A stretch of DNA of 48,952 nt from Salinispora cortesiana (GCF_000484695.1 NZ_AXVR01000038.1:1-48952), one strand, 5' to 3'. Counted from the first letter of the stretch, positions 15,881-24,829 are shown. A program made the numbers and translations. Notes: a model not told the origin generated them from the letters alone.

Positions 15881-17479
15881 TTGGCCGCGCCCACCGCCCG
15901 GCTCCGGCCCAGGTCCGCTCGGGCTGGAGCCGGACTCCCGGCGCTGACCATCGCGCGGCGCACCGCCGTCGCGACGCGGCGGTTGGGCACGCCCACCGCC
16001 GTACACGCCACCACCGGCTCCCCCGCCATAGACACCGCCGCCACGGCTCCCACCGGCCGCACGACCGGCACTGGCACCGGCACCGGCACCGGCACCGGCA
16101 CCCTGACCGCTACCTGCAGCGGGACGGGGCCCACCAGCACCACCGACGGGTCGCCTGCCATAGACACCGGCAGCGGGACGACCCCCCTCCGCCGGGCGGC
16201 CACCGCCATATCCGCCCTGGTCGGCCGGAGCGGCCGCCCGGCCCGGCTCCCGACGCGCCCCGTGGACCCCGGCGACCGGTGCGCCGCCGTAGACACCCCC
16301 GCGGGGACGGTCGGCGGGGTCGCGCGAACCGTTGCCATCGGCCGGCCCGCCGGCACCCGTAGTCGTGGCCGGTCGCCGCCGGGCCCGTACGACGCCGGTC
16401 ACACCCGCCCCGACCAGCCCCATACCGATCAGGCCCACAGCCCCGATGACCAGGTACGCGATCTCCTGCAGGGAGAGGCTGTCGAACCAGGAGGCCGTCG
16501 ACTCCTCCGATCCGTCGGCGTTCGTCTCCGGGGCTGGCTCCGTCTTCGCCGTCGGCGTATACGACAGGACGTCGACCGGCTCGCCTTCGTCGAGCTGGCC
16601 GCCGTCGGATACGGTCAGAAAGGTCTTACCGTCCGGAGTGTAGGTAATCGCCTCACCGAACGGGTCCGCGAGCGGAGTCACCCGGGGTTCCGTCGTCGTC
16701 AGCGCCGTGACAAGGTCGCCGTCGGCGACGTCGTACTCGAAGGCGTCCGCATAGGTGCGCAGCACCACCCGCGCGCCATCCGGGGAACGGGCGGCCCCGG
16801 TGATCGCCGTTTGCCCGAGCGCCCCGAGCGCGTTCTCCGTCTCGGTCGTCGGCAGCTCCACCTCGCCGAGCTTCTTCATCTTCCCCGGTTCGGTGTCGCC
16901 GCTGGGTAGTTCCCCATCAACGGTGAAGATCTCGGCCTTGCCGGAGACGACCTTGGTGATGATCACCGGGACGCCGTCATCGTCGATGACCAGGGCCTCG
17001 GCATCCCGCGGCTTGTTGTCTGGGTAGGCGAGGCGGTGCAGCGTCAGCCTCTCGTCACCACTGACCGGCATGCTCCACACCGCCACCCGCTCCCGGTGGT
17101 TGCTGCTGGTCAGGTTGTCGCCGGTGTCGGCAACCCAGAGGGTCTTCCCGTCTGGCGACAACGCCAGGTCCTCGGTGTCCAGGGGGCCGCCGACGGAGTA
17201 GCGGACCGGGTCCCCGGCGATCTCGCAGTCGGCGTCCAGGAAGAAGACCCGCTTTTGGCTCTCGACGTCGGTGCTGTCGTTGATCACGATGTAACCGGTC
17301 TCGGTGGCCACCAGCCCGGACAGCTCCCGCAGCCGGTCGTCGGTGACGGTGCAACGCTTCTGCCCCTCCGCCGAAGCCGGCGACGGCACCATGACCAGGA
17401 CTACACCGATGGCTACCGCGGCTGCCCCCAGCAGGCTGAGGGCACCCGTGGTCAGGGTGAAAAAGCGACGCATCCGCAT
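15863..17479 (-). CDS. Secreted/membrane propeller-like protein with Gly-rich tail (Rv2721c-like position)
   Basis: The protein (538 aa from ATG 17479) starts with a signal sequence (MRMRRFFTLTTGALSLLG, then a hydrophobic run to PSPASAEG). An extracytoplasmic domain of about 300 residues follows with propeller-like turns (DLALSPDGKTLWVADTGDN, AARSPDGARVVLRTY, ITYTPDGKTFLTVSDGG). One membrane helix follows (IAYLVIGAVGLIGMGLVGAG), then a long Arg/Gly/Pro-rich tail with repeated GGVYGG-type motifs. The frame opens 11 codons earlier but those overlap a hairpin. It follows hflX on the same strand. Mycobacteria have an Ala/Gly-rich membrane protein (Rv2721c) at the same place, convergent with lexA. 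Function is unknown; a surface role is an inference. Confidence 0.82.
   Translation of the reverse strand: MRMRRFFTLTTGALSLLGAAAVAIGVVLVMVPSPASAEGQKRCTVTDDRLRELSGLVATETGYIVINDSTDVESQKRVFFLDADCEIAGDPVRYSVGGPLDTEDLALSPDGKTLWVADTGDNLTSSNHRERVAVWSMPVSGDERLTLHRLAYPDNKPRDAEALVIDDDGVPVIITKVVSGKAEIFTVDGELPSGDTEPGKMKKLGEVELPTTETENALGALGQTAITGAARSPDGARVVLRTYADAFEYDVADGDLVTALTTTEPRVTPLADPFGEAITYTPDGKTFLTVSDGGQLDEGEPVDVLSYTPTAKTEPAPETNADGSEESTASWFDSLSLQEIAYLVIGAVGLIGMGLVGAGVTGVVRARRRPATTTGAGGPADGNGSRDPADRPRGGVYGGAPVAGVHGARREPGRAAAPADQGGYGGGRPAEGGRPAAGVYGRRPVGGAGGPRPAAGSGQGAGAGAGAGASAGRAAGGSRGGGVYGGGAGGGVYGGGRAQPPRRDGGAPRDGQRRESGSSPSGPGPEPGGGRGQHGGRY
16067..16102. repeat. Hexanucleotide microsatellite (GGCACC)6 in the Gly-rich tail
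   Basis: Six consecutive hexamers, the first with one change (GGCACT), encode an alternating Gly-Ala run in the cytoplasmic tail of the minus-strand membrane protein. Such a run can gain or lose units in frame without breaking the gene. Confidence 0.9.
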
Positions 17480-17489
17480 AGTGTCGCAT

Positions 17490-17509
17490 GGCGGCGGATT
17501 ACCGCCGCC
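17490..17509 (-). terminator. 8-bp perfect hairpin between hflX and the membrane protein gene
   Basis: GGCGGCGG (17490-17497) and CCGCCGCC (17502-17509) pair around ATTA. The hairpin starts 13 bp after the hflX stop and ends 11 bp before the next ATG. It may reduce read-through or act as a leader structure. No T-run follows. Confidence 0.5.
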
Positions 17510-17521
17510 CACACTGAACGG

Positions 17522-18988
17522 CTACGAACGCACCCCGGAGCCCACCGCTGACGGCTCCGGCGCCTCGGTCGACTGGAAGGGCGCCAACTCGGCGGCGAGC
17601 GCCGCACTGACCCGGGCCTGCAGCAGGGTGCCCTCGGGCAGGTGCGCCGTGCTGAGCACCTCGCCCTGCTGGTGCGCCCGGGCCACCAGGTCGCCCCGCT
17701 CGTACGGCAGGACCGCGCGGACCTCCACGGCCGGGCGGGGTAGCTGGGCCTCGACCGCGCGGCGCAGGTCGGCAACGCCGAACCCGGAGTGCGCGGAGAC
17801 GAAGATCGCCTCCGGCCAGAGCCGCTTGAGCCGGAGCAGGTTCTCGGCACCGGCGGCGTCGGTCTTGTTGACCACCAACAGCTCCGGCAGCCGGTCGGCG
17901 CCCACCTCGGCGAGAACGGCACGGACGGCACGAACCTGCTCTTCCGGGTCCGGGTGGGTGCCGTCAACGACATGCACCACCAGGTCGGCCTCCGCCACCT
18001 CCTCAAGGGTGGAGCGGAACGCCTCGACGATCTGGTGCGGCAGATGCCGCACGAAGCCCACCGTGTCGGAGAAGGTGAAGTGACGCCCTTCTGCGGTGGT
18101 CGCCTTGCGGATCGTCGGGTCCAGCGTGGCGAAGAGGGCGTTTTCCACCAGCACCCCGGCCCCGGTCAGCTGATTCAGCAGGCTGGACTTGCCGGCGTTC
18201 GTGTAGCCCGCGATGGCCACCGCGGGCACCGCGTTGCGATAGCGACGGGCGCGCTTGGTCTGGCGTACCGTGCGCATGCCCTTGATCTCCCGGCGCAGCC
18301 GGGCGATGCGGTGCCGGATCCGCCGCCGGTCGGTCTCCAACTTGGTTTCACCCGGGCCACGCAGGCCCACGCCGCCACCGGCACCACCGCCGCGGCCTGA
18401 TCCACCGCTCTGCCGGGAAAGGGTCTCACCCCAACCCCGCAGCCGGGGTAGCAGGTACTCCAGCTGGGCCAACTCGACCTGCGCCTTACCCTCCCGGCTC
18501 TTCGCGTGCTGGGCGAAGATATCCAGAATGAGGGCGGTGCGATCGACGACCTTCACCTTGATGCGCTGCTCCAGGTTGCGTAGCTGGGACGGGGAGAGCT
18601 CCCCGTCGCAGATCACCGTGTCGGCGCCGCTGGAGAGCACGGCTGCCCCCAGGTCATCCACCTTGCCCCGGCCAACGTAGGTGGCCGGGTCGGGCCGTTG
18701 CCGGCGCTGGATCAGCCCCTCAAGCACCTGCGAGCCAGCCGTCTCGGCCAGCGCCGCCAGCTCCGCGAGAGAGTTCTCGGCGTCCTGCTGCGAACCCTCG
18801 GTCCAGACCCCGACCAGGACGACCCGCTCCAGCCGAAGCTGGCGGTACTCGACCTCGGTGATGTCGGTCAGCTCGGTGGAGAGGCCGGGGACCCGCCGCA
18901 GCGCCTGCCGCTCCGACAGCTCGAACTCACCGGTGGTGGCGTCGAGCTGGTCGCCCTCGTCGGGAAGGAAGGTCTCCTGCTCTCGCAA
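17522..18988 (-). CDS. hflX: GTPase HflX
   Basis: This 488-aa protein is the ribosome-associated GTPase HflX, which splits stalled ribosomes and rescues them under stress. The N-terminal HflX domain binds the ribosome (VERVVLVGVW-like region, then FAQHAKSREGKAQVELAQL), followed by a glycine-rich linker (GGSGRGGGAGGGVGLRGPGE). The GTPase domain has the P-loop GYTNAGKSSL, the switch region DTVGFVRHLPHQ and NKTD for guanine recognition. TTG 18988 has AGGAGG six bases upstream. It is divergent from the malic enzyme gene, with about 215 bp between, and upstream of the propeller membrane protein on the same strand. HflX, DapF, MiaA and LexA are neighbours in many actinobacteria. Confidence 0.97.
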   Translation of the reverse strand: MREQETFLPDEGDQLDATTGEFELSERQALRRVPGLSTELTDITEVEYRQLRLERVVLVGVWTEGSQQDAENSLAELAALAETAGSQVLEGLIQRRQRPDPATYVGRGKVDDLGAAVLSSGADTVICDGELSPSQLRNLEQRIKVKVVDRTALILDIFAQHAKSREGKAQVELAQLEYLLPRLRGWGETLSRQSGGSGRGGGAGGGVGLRGPGETKLETDRRRIRHRIARLRREIKGMRTVRQTKRARRYRNAVPAVAIAGYTNAGKSSLLNQLTGAGVLVENALFATLDPTIRKATTAEGRHFTFSDTVGFVRHLPHQIVEAFRSTLEEVAEADLVVHVVDGTHPDPEEQVRAVRAVLAEVGADRLPELLVVNKTDAAGAENLLRLKRLWPEAIFVSAHSGFGVADLRRAVEAQLPRPAVEVRAVLPYERGDLVARAHQQGEVLSTAHLPEGTLLQARVSAALAAELAPFQSTEAPEPSAVGSGVRS

Positions 18989-19203
18989 ACCGCGCCTCCT
19001 GTCTGTTTACCGCCGGCTGGCTGTTTGCCCGCCGTGCTGCCGGGAAATTGCGGCCGGTTCCCAGCAATCCTGACATGTGACAACGCCACCCGCATCGGCA
19101 ATATGCCCGGGCTACCCGCTGGTAACGGGGTCGGATGCGGTGCCGTAACCGGGGGCGAGTAGAAATGCGGGGCGAGTCGTTCAGCGTCATCGGAAGGAAC
19201 TGT

Positions 19204-20676
19204 GTGGCCACCACCCGACTGCCGAGTGCCGGATTCTCGATCACGGTCCGGATCGCAGTAACCGCGGATGCCTCCTCCATCGGGCGGTTGACCACCACGG
19301 TCGGTGAGGCCGGGGCAATCGTCACCGCGCTCGACGTGGTCGACTCCGACCACACCCACGTCACCGTCGACCTGACCTGCGACACTGCCGACGCCAACCA
19401 CGCCGACCAGGTGGTTGACGCGCTCACCGCGCTCGACGGGGTTAACGTGCGAAAGGTCTCCGACCGCACGTTCCTGCTGCACCTCGGCGGCAAGATCGAG
19501 GTCAGCCCGAAGGTCGCGCTGCGCACCCGAGACGAGCTGTCCCGGGCGTACACCCCGGGGGTGGCCCGGGTCTGCCAGGCCATCGCGGAGAACCCGGCGG
19601 ACGCGCGGCGCCTGACCATCAAACGCAACACGGTGGCGGTGGTCAGCGACGGCTCCGCCGTGCTCGGCCTGGGCAACCTGGGGCCGGCGGCGTCGCTGCC
19701 GGTGATGGAGGGCAAGGCGGCGCTGTTCAAGCGCTTCGGCGGGGTGGACGCCTGGCCCGTGGTGCTCGACACCCAGGACACCGACGAGATCGTGTCGATC
19801 GTCAAGGCGATCGCACCCGCGTACGGCGGAATCAACCTGGAGGACATCGCCGCGCCGCGCTGCTTCGAGATCGAGGCACAGCTGCGCGCGGCGCTGGACA
19901 TCCCGGTCTTCCACGACGACCAGCACGGCACGGCGATCTGTGTGCTGGCCGCGCTGACCAACGCGCTCCGCGTCGTCGGTAAGGAGCTGGCGCGGGTACG
20001 GGTGGTGGTCTCCGGCGCGGGCGCCGCCGGCACCGCGATCATGAAGCTGCTGCTGCGCCAGGGCGTGGGCGACATCATCGCGTACGACCGGCAGGGTGCG
20101 CTGCACCGTGGGATGACCGGGCTGAACCCGGCCTGGCAGTGGCTGGCCGAGCACACGAACCGGGAGAACTACTCCGGCGACCTGGCCGGGGCGGTACGGG
20201 ACGCGGACGTCTTCATCGGCGTGAGCGCCCCCAACCTGCTCACCGGCGACGACATCGCCGCCATGGCCAAGGACGCGATCGTGTTCGCGCTGGCGAACCC
20301 GGACCCGGAGGTTGACCCGCGGGAGGCGCGCAAGCACGCCGCCGTGGTCGCCACCGGCCGCTCCGACCAGCCCAACCAGATCAACAACGTGCTGGCCTTC
20401 CCCGGCGTGTTCCGGGGGATGCTGGACGCGCACGCGGAGGGCTTCACGGAGGAGATGGCGATCGCCGCGGCCCAGGCCATCGCCGACGTCGTCGGCGAGG
20501 AGAAGATCAACCCGACGGTCATCGTCCCCAGCGTCTTCGACTCCCGGGTGGCCCCGGCCGTCGCCGCGGCCGTCCGCGCCGCCGCGCAGAACCCGGCGAC
20601 CACCCCGCCGCCCGCCGCCGATCCGGGCCCGGCCGACCTGCCCGAGATCGCCGCCAACGCGAGCGCCACCCCCTAG
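19204..20676 (+). CDS. NAD(P)-dependent malic enzyme with N-terminal ACT domain
   Basis: This 490-aa enzyme converts malate to pyruvate and CO2 with reduction of NAD(P). Residues 1 to about 85 form an ACT-like regulatory domain (AGFSITVRIAVTADASSIGR). The malic enzyme N-domain follows with the catalytic stretch SRAYTPGVARVCQ and SDGSAVLGLGNLGPAASLPV, then the metal-binding region FHDDQHGTAICVLAAL. The NAD-binding domain contains VVSGAGAAGTAI. GTG 19204 is chosen because GGAAGGA lies seven bases upstream; the frame is open earlier but without similarity. An ACT domain suggests amino acid or metabolite control. A hairpin follows at 20700-20731. NAD versus NADP preference is not settled by the sequence. 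Confidence 0.95.
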   Translation: MATTRLPSAGFSITVRIAVTADASSIGRLTTTVGEAGAIVTALDVVDSDHTHVTVDLTCDTADANHADQVVDALTALDGVNVRKVSDRTFLLHLGGKIEVSPKVALRTRDELSRAYTPGVARVCQAIAENPADARRLTIKRNTVAVVSDGSAVLGLGNLGPAASLPVMEGKAALFKRFGGVDAWPVVLDTQDTDEIVSIVKAIAPAYGGINLEDIAAPRCFEIEAQLRAALDIPVFHDDQHGTAICVLAALTNALRVVGKELARVRVVVSGAGAAGTAIMKLLLRQGVGDIIAYDRQGALHRGMTGLNPAWQWLAEHTNRENYSGDLAGAVRDADVFIGVSAPNLLTGDDIAAMAKDAIVFALANPDPEVDPREARKHAAVVATGRSDQPNQINNVLAFPGVFRGMLDAHAEGFTEEMAIAAAQAIADVVGEEKINPTVIVPSVFDSRVAPAVAAAVRAAAQNPATTPPPAADPGPADLPEIAANASATP

Positions 20677-20699
20677 GCCGCCCGCCACCACCCACCGCA

Positions 20700-20731
20700 C
20701 CCGGATCACCGCGACCAGCAGGTGGTCCGGG
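20700..20731 (+). terminator. Stem-loop after the malic enzyme gene
   Basis: CCCGGATCACC (20700-20710) pairs with GGTGGTCCGGG (20721-20731) with one wobble pair and a 10-nt loop, 24 bp after the stop. It separates the malic enzyme gene from the aquaporin fusion 80 bp downstream. Confidence 0.7.
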
Positions 20732-20810
20732 CGTGGTTTGGGCCGCACCAGAGCTGGTAACCGGATCTCGCGCCGGTCCTCGGCAACCGCAGATGGTGGG
20801 ATACCAAGCG

Positions 20811-22076
20811 ATGACCAGCACACTCTGGCGACGCCTGCTGGCTGAGTTCACCGGCACCGCCCTGCTGGTCACCGCCGTGGTCAGCTCCGGAATCATGGCC
20901 ACCACCCTCGCCCCCGACCAGGTCGGCCTTCAGCTGCTGGCCAACTCGATCACCACCGCCTTCACCCTCGGCACGCTGATCCTGATCTTCGGACCGGTCT
21001 CCGGGGCTCACTTCAACCCGGTCGTCTCCGCCGCCGACTGGTTCCTCGGGCGGCGTGCCGGCACCGGTCTGACCGCCGGCTCCCTGGGTGCCTACGGAGT
21101 GGCCCAGGTCCTCGGCGGGATCGCCGGTGCGGTGCTGGCGCACCTGATGTTCGACCTCGCCGCGATCGACTTCGCCGGCAAGGAGCGGGCCGCCTGGCAC
21201 CTCTGGATCGGCGAGATTGTCGCCACCTCCGGGCTGGTCCTACTGATCTTCGCCCTCGCCCGGTCCGGGCGCGCGTCGGTGGCCCCGGCCGCCGTCGGTG
21301 CCTACATCGGGGCCGCGTCCTGGTTCACCTCGTCCACCTCCTTCGCCAATCCCGCGGTCACCATCGGCCGGGCGTTCTCCGACACCTTCGCCGGCATCGC
21401 CCCCACCTCGGTGCCCGGTTTCATCCTGGCCCAGTTGGCCGGACTCGCCCTCGGCATCGGCCTGCTCACCGCCCTCTACCCCGACGCCGGTGCCGCCGCC
21501 GACCAGGTCGTCGTCCCCGCGGAGTCGGCAACGACGGGAAGCCAGGGGCCACCGAACCGTCGAGCGGGCCGCCGCCGCTGCACGGGCAGGCCACCGCCCC
21601 GCTCGCAGCAGCTCGACGAGGAGGAACACCTCGGGGTTGCTCCGTCCGAATCCACAGCTCCCGGCAAACCCTCGGTGCTGTTCGTCTCCGTCCACGACGT
21701 CAGCGGCTCGCAGTTGGCCGCCGGTTGGCTACGCCAGCTCGCCGGCGACACCGTCGAGGTGCGCTCCGCCGGCTCCGCCCCCGCCGGCCAGGTCGACCCC
21801 GCCGCCGCGGTGGCCATGTGGGAGGTCGGCATCGACATCACCGGTCAGGTGCCGACGCTGCTGCGGCCCGCGACCGCGGCGTCCGCTGACATCATCATCA
21901 CCATCGGGCGCCGCAGTGATCTTCCCGACTTTCCAGCTGAACGCCACGAGAACTGGGAGCTCGACGACTCCACCGGCCTGGGCATCGAGGCCATCCGCCC
22001 GGTCCGCGACGAGCTCCGGAACCGGGTACAGCGACTGCTCACGGAGCTGCGGCGCACACCGGGTAGCACCCCGTAG
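20811..22076 (+). CDS. Aquaporin (MIP) fused to a degenerate ArsC/LMW-phosphatase domain
   Basis: This 421-aa protein joins an aquaglyceroporin to an arsenate-reductase-like domain. Residues 1 to about 235 are a MIP channel with two half-helix motifs, HFNPVVSAADW (NPV) and SFANPAVTIGRAF (NPA, without the usual following Arg). A basic, proline-rich linker follows. The C-terminal 130 residues have the LMW-PTP/ArsC fold order (VLFVSVHDVSGSQLAAGWLR, EVRSAGSAPAGQ, ENWELDDS). Such fusions have been described from Salinispora and Frankia as linking As(V) reduction to As(III) export. Here the P-loop Cys is Ser293, the Asn is Asp296 and the Arg is Gly299, and the later cysteine region reads IGRRSDLP. 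Reductase activity therefore looks lost. No other ars gene is nearby. ATG 20811 has only a weak ribosome site. Confidence 0.9.
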   Translation: MTSTLWRRLLAEFTGTALLVTAVVSSGIMATTLAPDQVGLQLLANSITTAFTLGTLILIFGPVSGAHFNPVVSAADWFLGRRAGTGLTAGSLGAYGVAQVLGGIAGAVLAHLMFDLAAIDFAGKERAAWHLWIGEIVATSGLVLLIFALARSGRASVAPAAVGAYIGAASWFTSSTSFANPAVTIGRAFSDTFAGIAPTSVPGFILAQLAGLALGIGLLTALYPDAGAAADQVVVPAESATTGSQGPPNRRAGRRRCTGRPPPRSQQLDEEEHLGVAPSESTAPGKPSVLFVSVHDVSGSQLAAGWLRQLAGDTVEVRSAGSAPAGQVDPAAAVAMWEVGIDITGQVPTLLRPATAASADIIITIGRRSDLPDFPAERHENWELDDSTGLGIEAIRPVRDELRNRVQRLLTELRRTPGSTP

Positions 22077-22134
22077 CGGATTGCGGGAGCCGATGCTCAC
22101 GGCCATGGCGGCTGGCGCACCAACTCAATCACCC

Positions 22135-22151
22135 GCCCGGAGGGGCCGGGC
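22135..22151. terminator. Small hairpin between the convergent aquaporin fusion and dapF
   Basis: GCCCGG (22135-22140) and CCGGGC (22146-22151) pair around a 5-nt loop in the 88-bp gap between two convergent stops. The stem is short, so this is a weak bidirectional terminator candidate. Confidence 0.35.
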
Positions 22152-22164
22152 CACTGCCGGCTGG

Positions 22165-23019
22165 TCAGACCAGCGCCCCGAGGGCAACCTCGCCGCTCGC
22201 CACCAGCACGGCAGGCCCCGCCAACCAGCAGCCCTGGGCGGTCTGGGTCACCACCAGACGACCACCGGGCACCTCCACGGCGACCACACCGGTGTCCCGG
22301 CCCGCGTCCCGCAGGGCGACCGCGGCCACCGCACACGCACCGGTGCCGCAGGAGCGCGTCTCCGCGCTGCCCCGCTCGTAGACCCGCATCCGCACGTAGC
22401 CATCGGCCCCGTCCGTCGGGATCCCGGAGGTGACGAACTCGACATTGACCCCGGCCGGGAAGATCACCGGGTCGAACTCCGGGGCCCGGGTCAGGTCGAG
22501 AGCCGCCAGTTCCAGCCCGGCCGGCACCGGGCAGACCAGGTGCGGGTTGCCGACATCAACCGCCGTACCGGGCAGGGCCAGCCCGCCGAGCACCGCGAAC
22601 GAGGTGCCGGCCAACCGGGGCCGCCGCATCTCGACCGCCAGGTCCTCCCCCTCGACCCGCGCCCGCACGAGACCGGCGCGGGTGGCCACCGGCAGCGCCG
22701 CGTCCGACGGCACCACCAACCCGGCTTCCAGCAGGTAGCGGACGAAGACCCGGGCGCCGTTGCCACACATCTCGGCCACCGAGCCGTCGGAGTTCCAGTA
22801 GTCCATGAACCACTCGGCCGCACCGGCAAGGGCCGCCCCGTCGGGGTGCCGCGCGGCGCGGAGCACCCGCAGCACGCCGTCCCCACCGATGCCCTGCCGC
22901 CGGTCACACAAGGCCGCGACCAGGTCCGGGGTCAGCTCGAGGGCGCCGTCGGGATCGGGCAGGATCACGAAGTCGTTGCCGGTGCCGTGCCCCTTGGTGA
23001 ACTCCACGACTCCCATCAT
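22165..23019 (-). CDS. dapF: Diaminopimelate epimerase
   Basis: This 284-aa enzyme converts LL- to meso-diaminopimelate, the cell-wall and lysine precursor, in the cytoplasm without a cofactor. Both active-site cysteines are visible: EMCGNGARVF in the N-terminal half and RSCGTGACAVA in the C-terminal half. FTKGHGTGNDF at the start is the family opening. Its ATG overlaps the miaA stop (ATGATG), so it is translationally coupled to miaA. It is the last gene of the minus-strand set dioxygenase-like - miaA - dapF. The length is normal. Confidence 0.97.
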   Translation of the reverse strand: MMGVVEFTKGHGTGNDFVILPDPDGALELTPDLVAALCDRRQGIGGDGVLRVLRAARHPDGAALAGAAEWFMDYWNSDGSVAEMCGNGARVFVRYLLEAGLVVPSDAALPVATRAGLVRARVEGEDLAVEMRRPRLAGTSFAVLGGLALPGTAVDVGNPHLVCPVPAGLELAALDLTRAPEFDPVIFPAGVNVEFVTSGIPTDGADGYVRMRVYERGSAETRSCGTGACAVAAVALRDAGRDTGVVAVEVPGGRLVVTQTAQGCWLAGPAVLVASGEVALGALV

Positions 23020-23996
23020 CGCGCAGCGGGCCGGACCACTCGCAGCGCCTCTGCCACCAGTCCGGTTTCAGCCGAGTCGAGCCAGGTGATCCGCGGATCC
23101 CGGCGGAACCAGGACCGCTGGCGACGGACAAACCGGCGGGTGGCGCGGATCGTCTCCTGGTACGCCTCGGACTCGGTCAGCTCTCCGGCCAGGAAGCGCA
23201 GGACCTGCTGGTAGCCGAGGGCACGGCTGGCCGTACGCCCCGCGGCCAGCCCCTGGTCGGCCAGCGCCCGGGTCTCGGCCACCAAGCCGTCGGCCCACAT
23301 CCGGTCCACCCGCAGCGCGATCCGCTCGTCGAGCTGAGCGGTGTCCAGGTCGACGCCCACCTGCACCGACCGGTAGTACGGGCTGGGGTCGGGCAGTGCG
23401 GCGGCGAAGGGCGCACCGGTCAGCTCGACCACCTCCAAGGCACGGACGATCCGCCGGCCGTTGCCGGGCAGAATGTTCGCCGCCGCGTCCGGGTCAACCG
23501 CGCGCAGTCGCTCGTGCAGGGCAGCCGGGCCAGTCTGCGCCAGCTCCGCCTCCAACCGTTGCCGGAGCACCGGATCCGTACCGGGGAACTCGAAGCGTTC
23601 CAACACGGCGCGGAGGTAGAGGCCCGAACCGCCGACCAGCAGCGGCACCCGCCCCCGGGCCAGGATGTCGTCAACCGCCGCCCGGGCGAGCCGCTGGTAC
23701 TCGGCGACGCTGGCCGGCTCGGTCACCGGCCAGATGTCCAGCAGATGGTGCGGCACCCCCGCACGTTCGTCGATGGTCAGCTTGGCGGTGCCGATATCCA
23801 TGCCACGGTAGAGCTGCATCGAGTCGGCATTGACGACCTCACCGTCGAGCTCGTGGGCGAGGGCGACGCTCAGGGCCGACTTACCGGCCGCGGTCGGACC
23901 GACCACGCCCACCACCGTGCCCGCCGGCGGAGGGCTACCGTCGGCCGGCACCGCGCCCGCTGCCCGGCGGGCGTCGGCGGCGTCGGCGGCGCTCAC
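23016..23996 (-). CDS. miaA: tRNA dimethylallyltransferase
   Basis: This 326-aa enzyme adds the dimethylallyl group to N6 of A37 in tRNAs that read UNN codons. The P-loop GPTAAGKSAL is near residue 30, followed by NADSMQLYRGMDIGTAK and the tRNA-binding stretch RRFVRRQRSWFRRDPRI near the C-terminus. GTG 23996 overlaps the stop of the upstream gene (GTGA), which fixes the start; the frame is open upstream inside that gene. The product is then methylthiolated by MiaB, encoded 3 kb away in the same window. dapF follows with overlapping codons. Confidence 0.96.
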   Translation of the reverse strand: MSAADAADARRAAGAVPADGSPPPAGTVVGVVGPTAAGKSALSVALAHELDGEVVNADSMQLYRGMDIGTAKLTIDERAGVPHHLLDIWPVTEPASVAEYQRLARAAVDDILARGRVPLLVGGSGLYLRAVLERFEFPGTDPVLRQRLEAELAQTGPAALHERLRAVDPDAAANILPGNGRRIVRALEVVELTGAPFAAALPDPSPYYRSVQVGVDLDTAQLDERIALRVDRMWADGLVAETRALADQGLAAGRTASRALGYQQVLRFLAGELTESEAYQETIRATRRFVRRQRSWFRRDPRITWLDSAETGLVAEALRVVRPAAR

Positions 23997-24829
23997 CGGG
24001 CCGCTCCCGTCGGTGCCCAGGAGGCGACGAGGTAGGTCACCCCGTAGGGTGCCGCGGCGTAGGCCAGCTCCCCACTCCAGGAGCCCCCGGCCGCCCGGAC
24101 CGCGCCGGCCAGGACCTGCCAGGGCGCGCGGCCGGTGGCCTTCAGCCCCGCCGACAGCTCCGCGTCCAATGCACCGAGGGCACGTGTGTCCGCACCGGCC
24201 AGTGCCCGCGCCACCGCCTGGTCGTACGGCTCGGCGCGCGGATCGTCGGAGCCGGGTGACCACTCCACCCGGCAGGCCGACCCGTCACCCAGGACGAGCA
24301 GCCCGAGCCGGCAGGATGTAGCGCCGTCCGATGCGTTCCCGGGCACCGAGCCGAGCAGATCCGCGTTGATCAGGCCCGCATCGGAGAGGTCTCGGTTGAG
24401 CAGGCCCGCACCCAGGGCGGCGCAGCGGGCGGCAGGCTCGTCGGCGGCGACCGCCACCGCGGAACGGGGCAGCGCTGTACCAGCGCGACCGAGTAGCCAC
24501 GCCCCGATCGTCAGACTCAGCGGCAGCCGCGCCGGCCCGGCAGCAGCCTCATCAGTGCGGTCGGCAGCGTCGGTCGGCGACAGCGGCACCCGCCGGTGGA
24601 TCCCGTACCGATGGAACGAGCCATGCTCCGCGGCGCCGAAGGACATGGTCACCGACCCGCACCCGAGCAACACGATCCGGTCCGGCTCGGCGGCGAGCAG
24701 CCGGGCAACGACCCTGTCACAGGCGGCACGCAGCTCGGCCAACTCGGTGGACGCGGCGCCCGCCACCTCGGGAACGAGTAGCGGGGGGTGCGGGCAGACG
24801 GCGGCGGCGACCAGGGGCACGAGGGCCAC
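23993..24829 (-). CDS. Class III extradiol dioxygenase-like protein (MEMO-type fold)
   Basis: This protein of about 278 aa starts VALVPLVAAAVCPHPPLLVP, with the HPPLL motif of class III extradiol dioxygenase/MEMO-like proteins. It continues with DRIVLLGCGSVTMSF and a conserved core, and its stop overlaps the miaA start. Mycobacteria have an Ala-rich homologue (Rv2728c) directly before miaA. The substrate is unknown and enzyme activity is not established for this subgroup. GTG 24829 is taken as start; a GTG three codons later is possible, and no clear ribosome site is seen. The open frame further upstream lacks similarity. It is divergent from the DUF349 gene. Confidence 0.8.
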   Translation of the reverse strand: MALVPLVAAAVCPHPPLLVPEVAGAASTELAELRAACDRVVARLLAAEPDRIVLLGCGSVTMSFGAAEHGSFHRYGIHRRVPLSPTDAADRTDEAAAGPARLPLSLTIGAWLLGRAGTALPRSAVAVAADEPAARCAALGAGLLNRDLSDAGLINADLLGSVPGNASDGATSCRLGLLVLGDGSACRVEWSPGSDDPRAEPYDQAVARALAGADTRALGALDAELSAGLKATGRAPWQVLAGAVRAAGGSWSGELAYAAAPYGVTYLVASWAPTGAAR

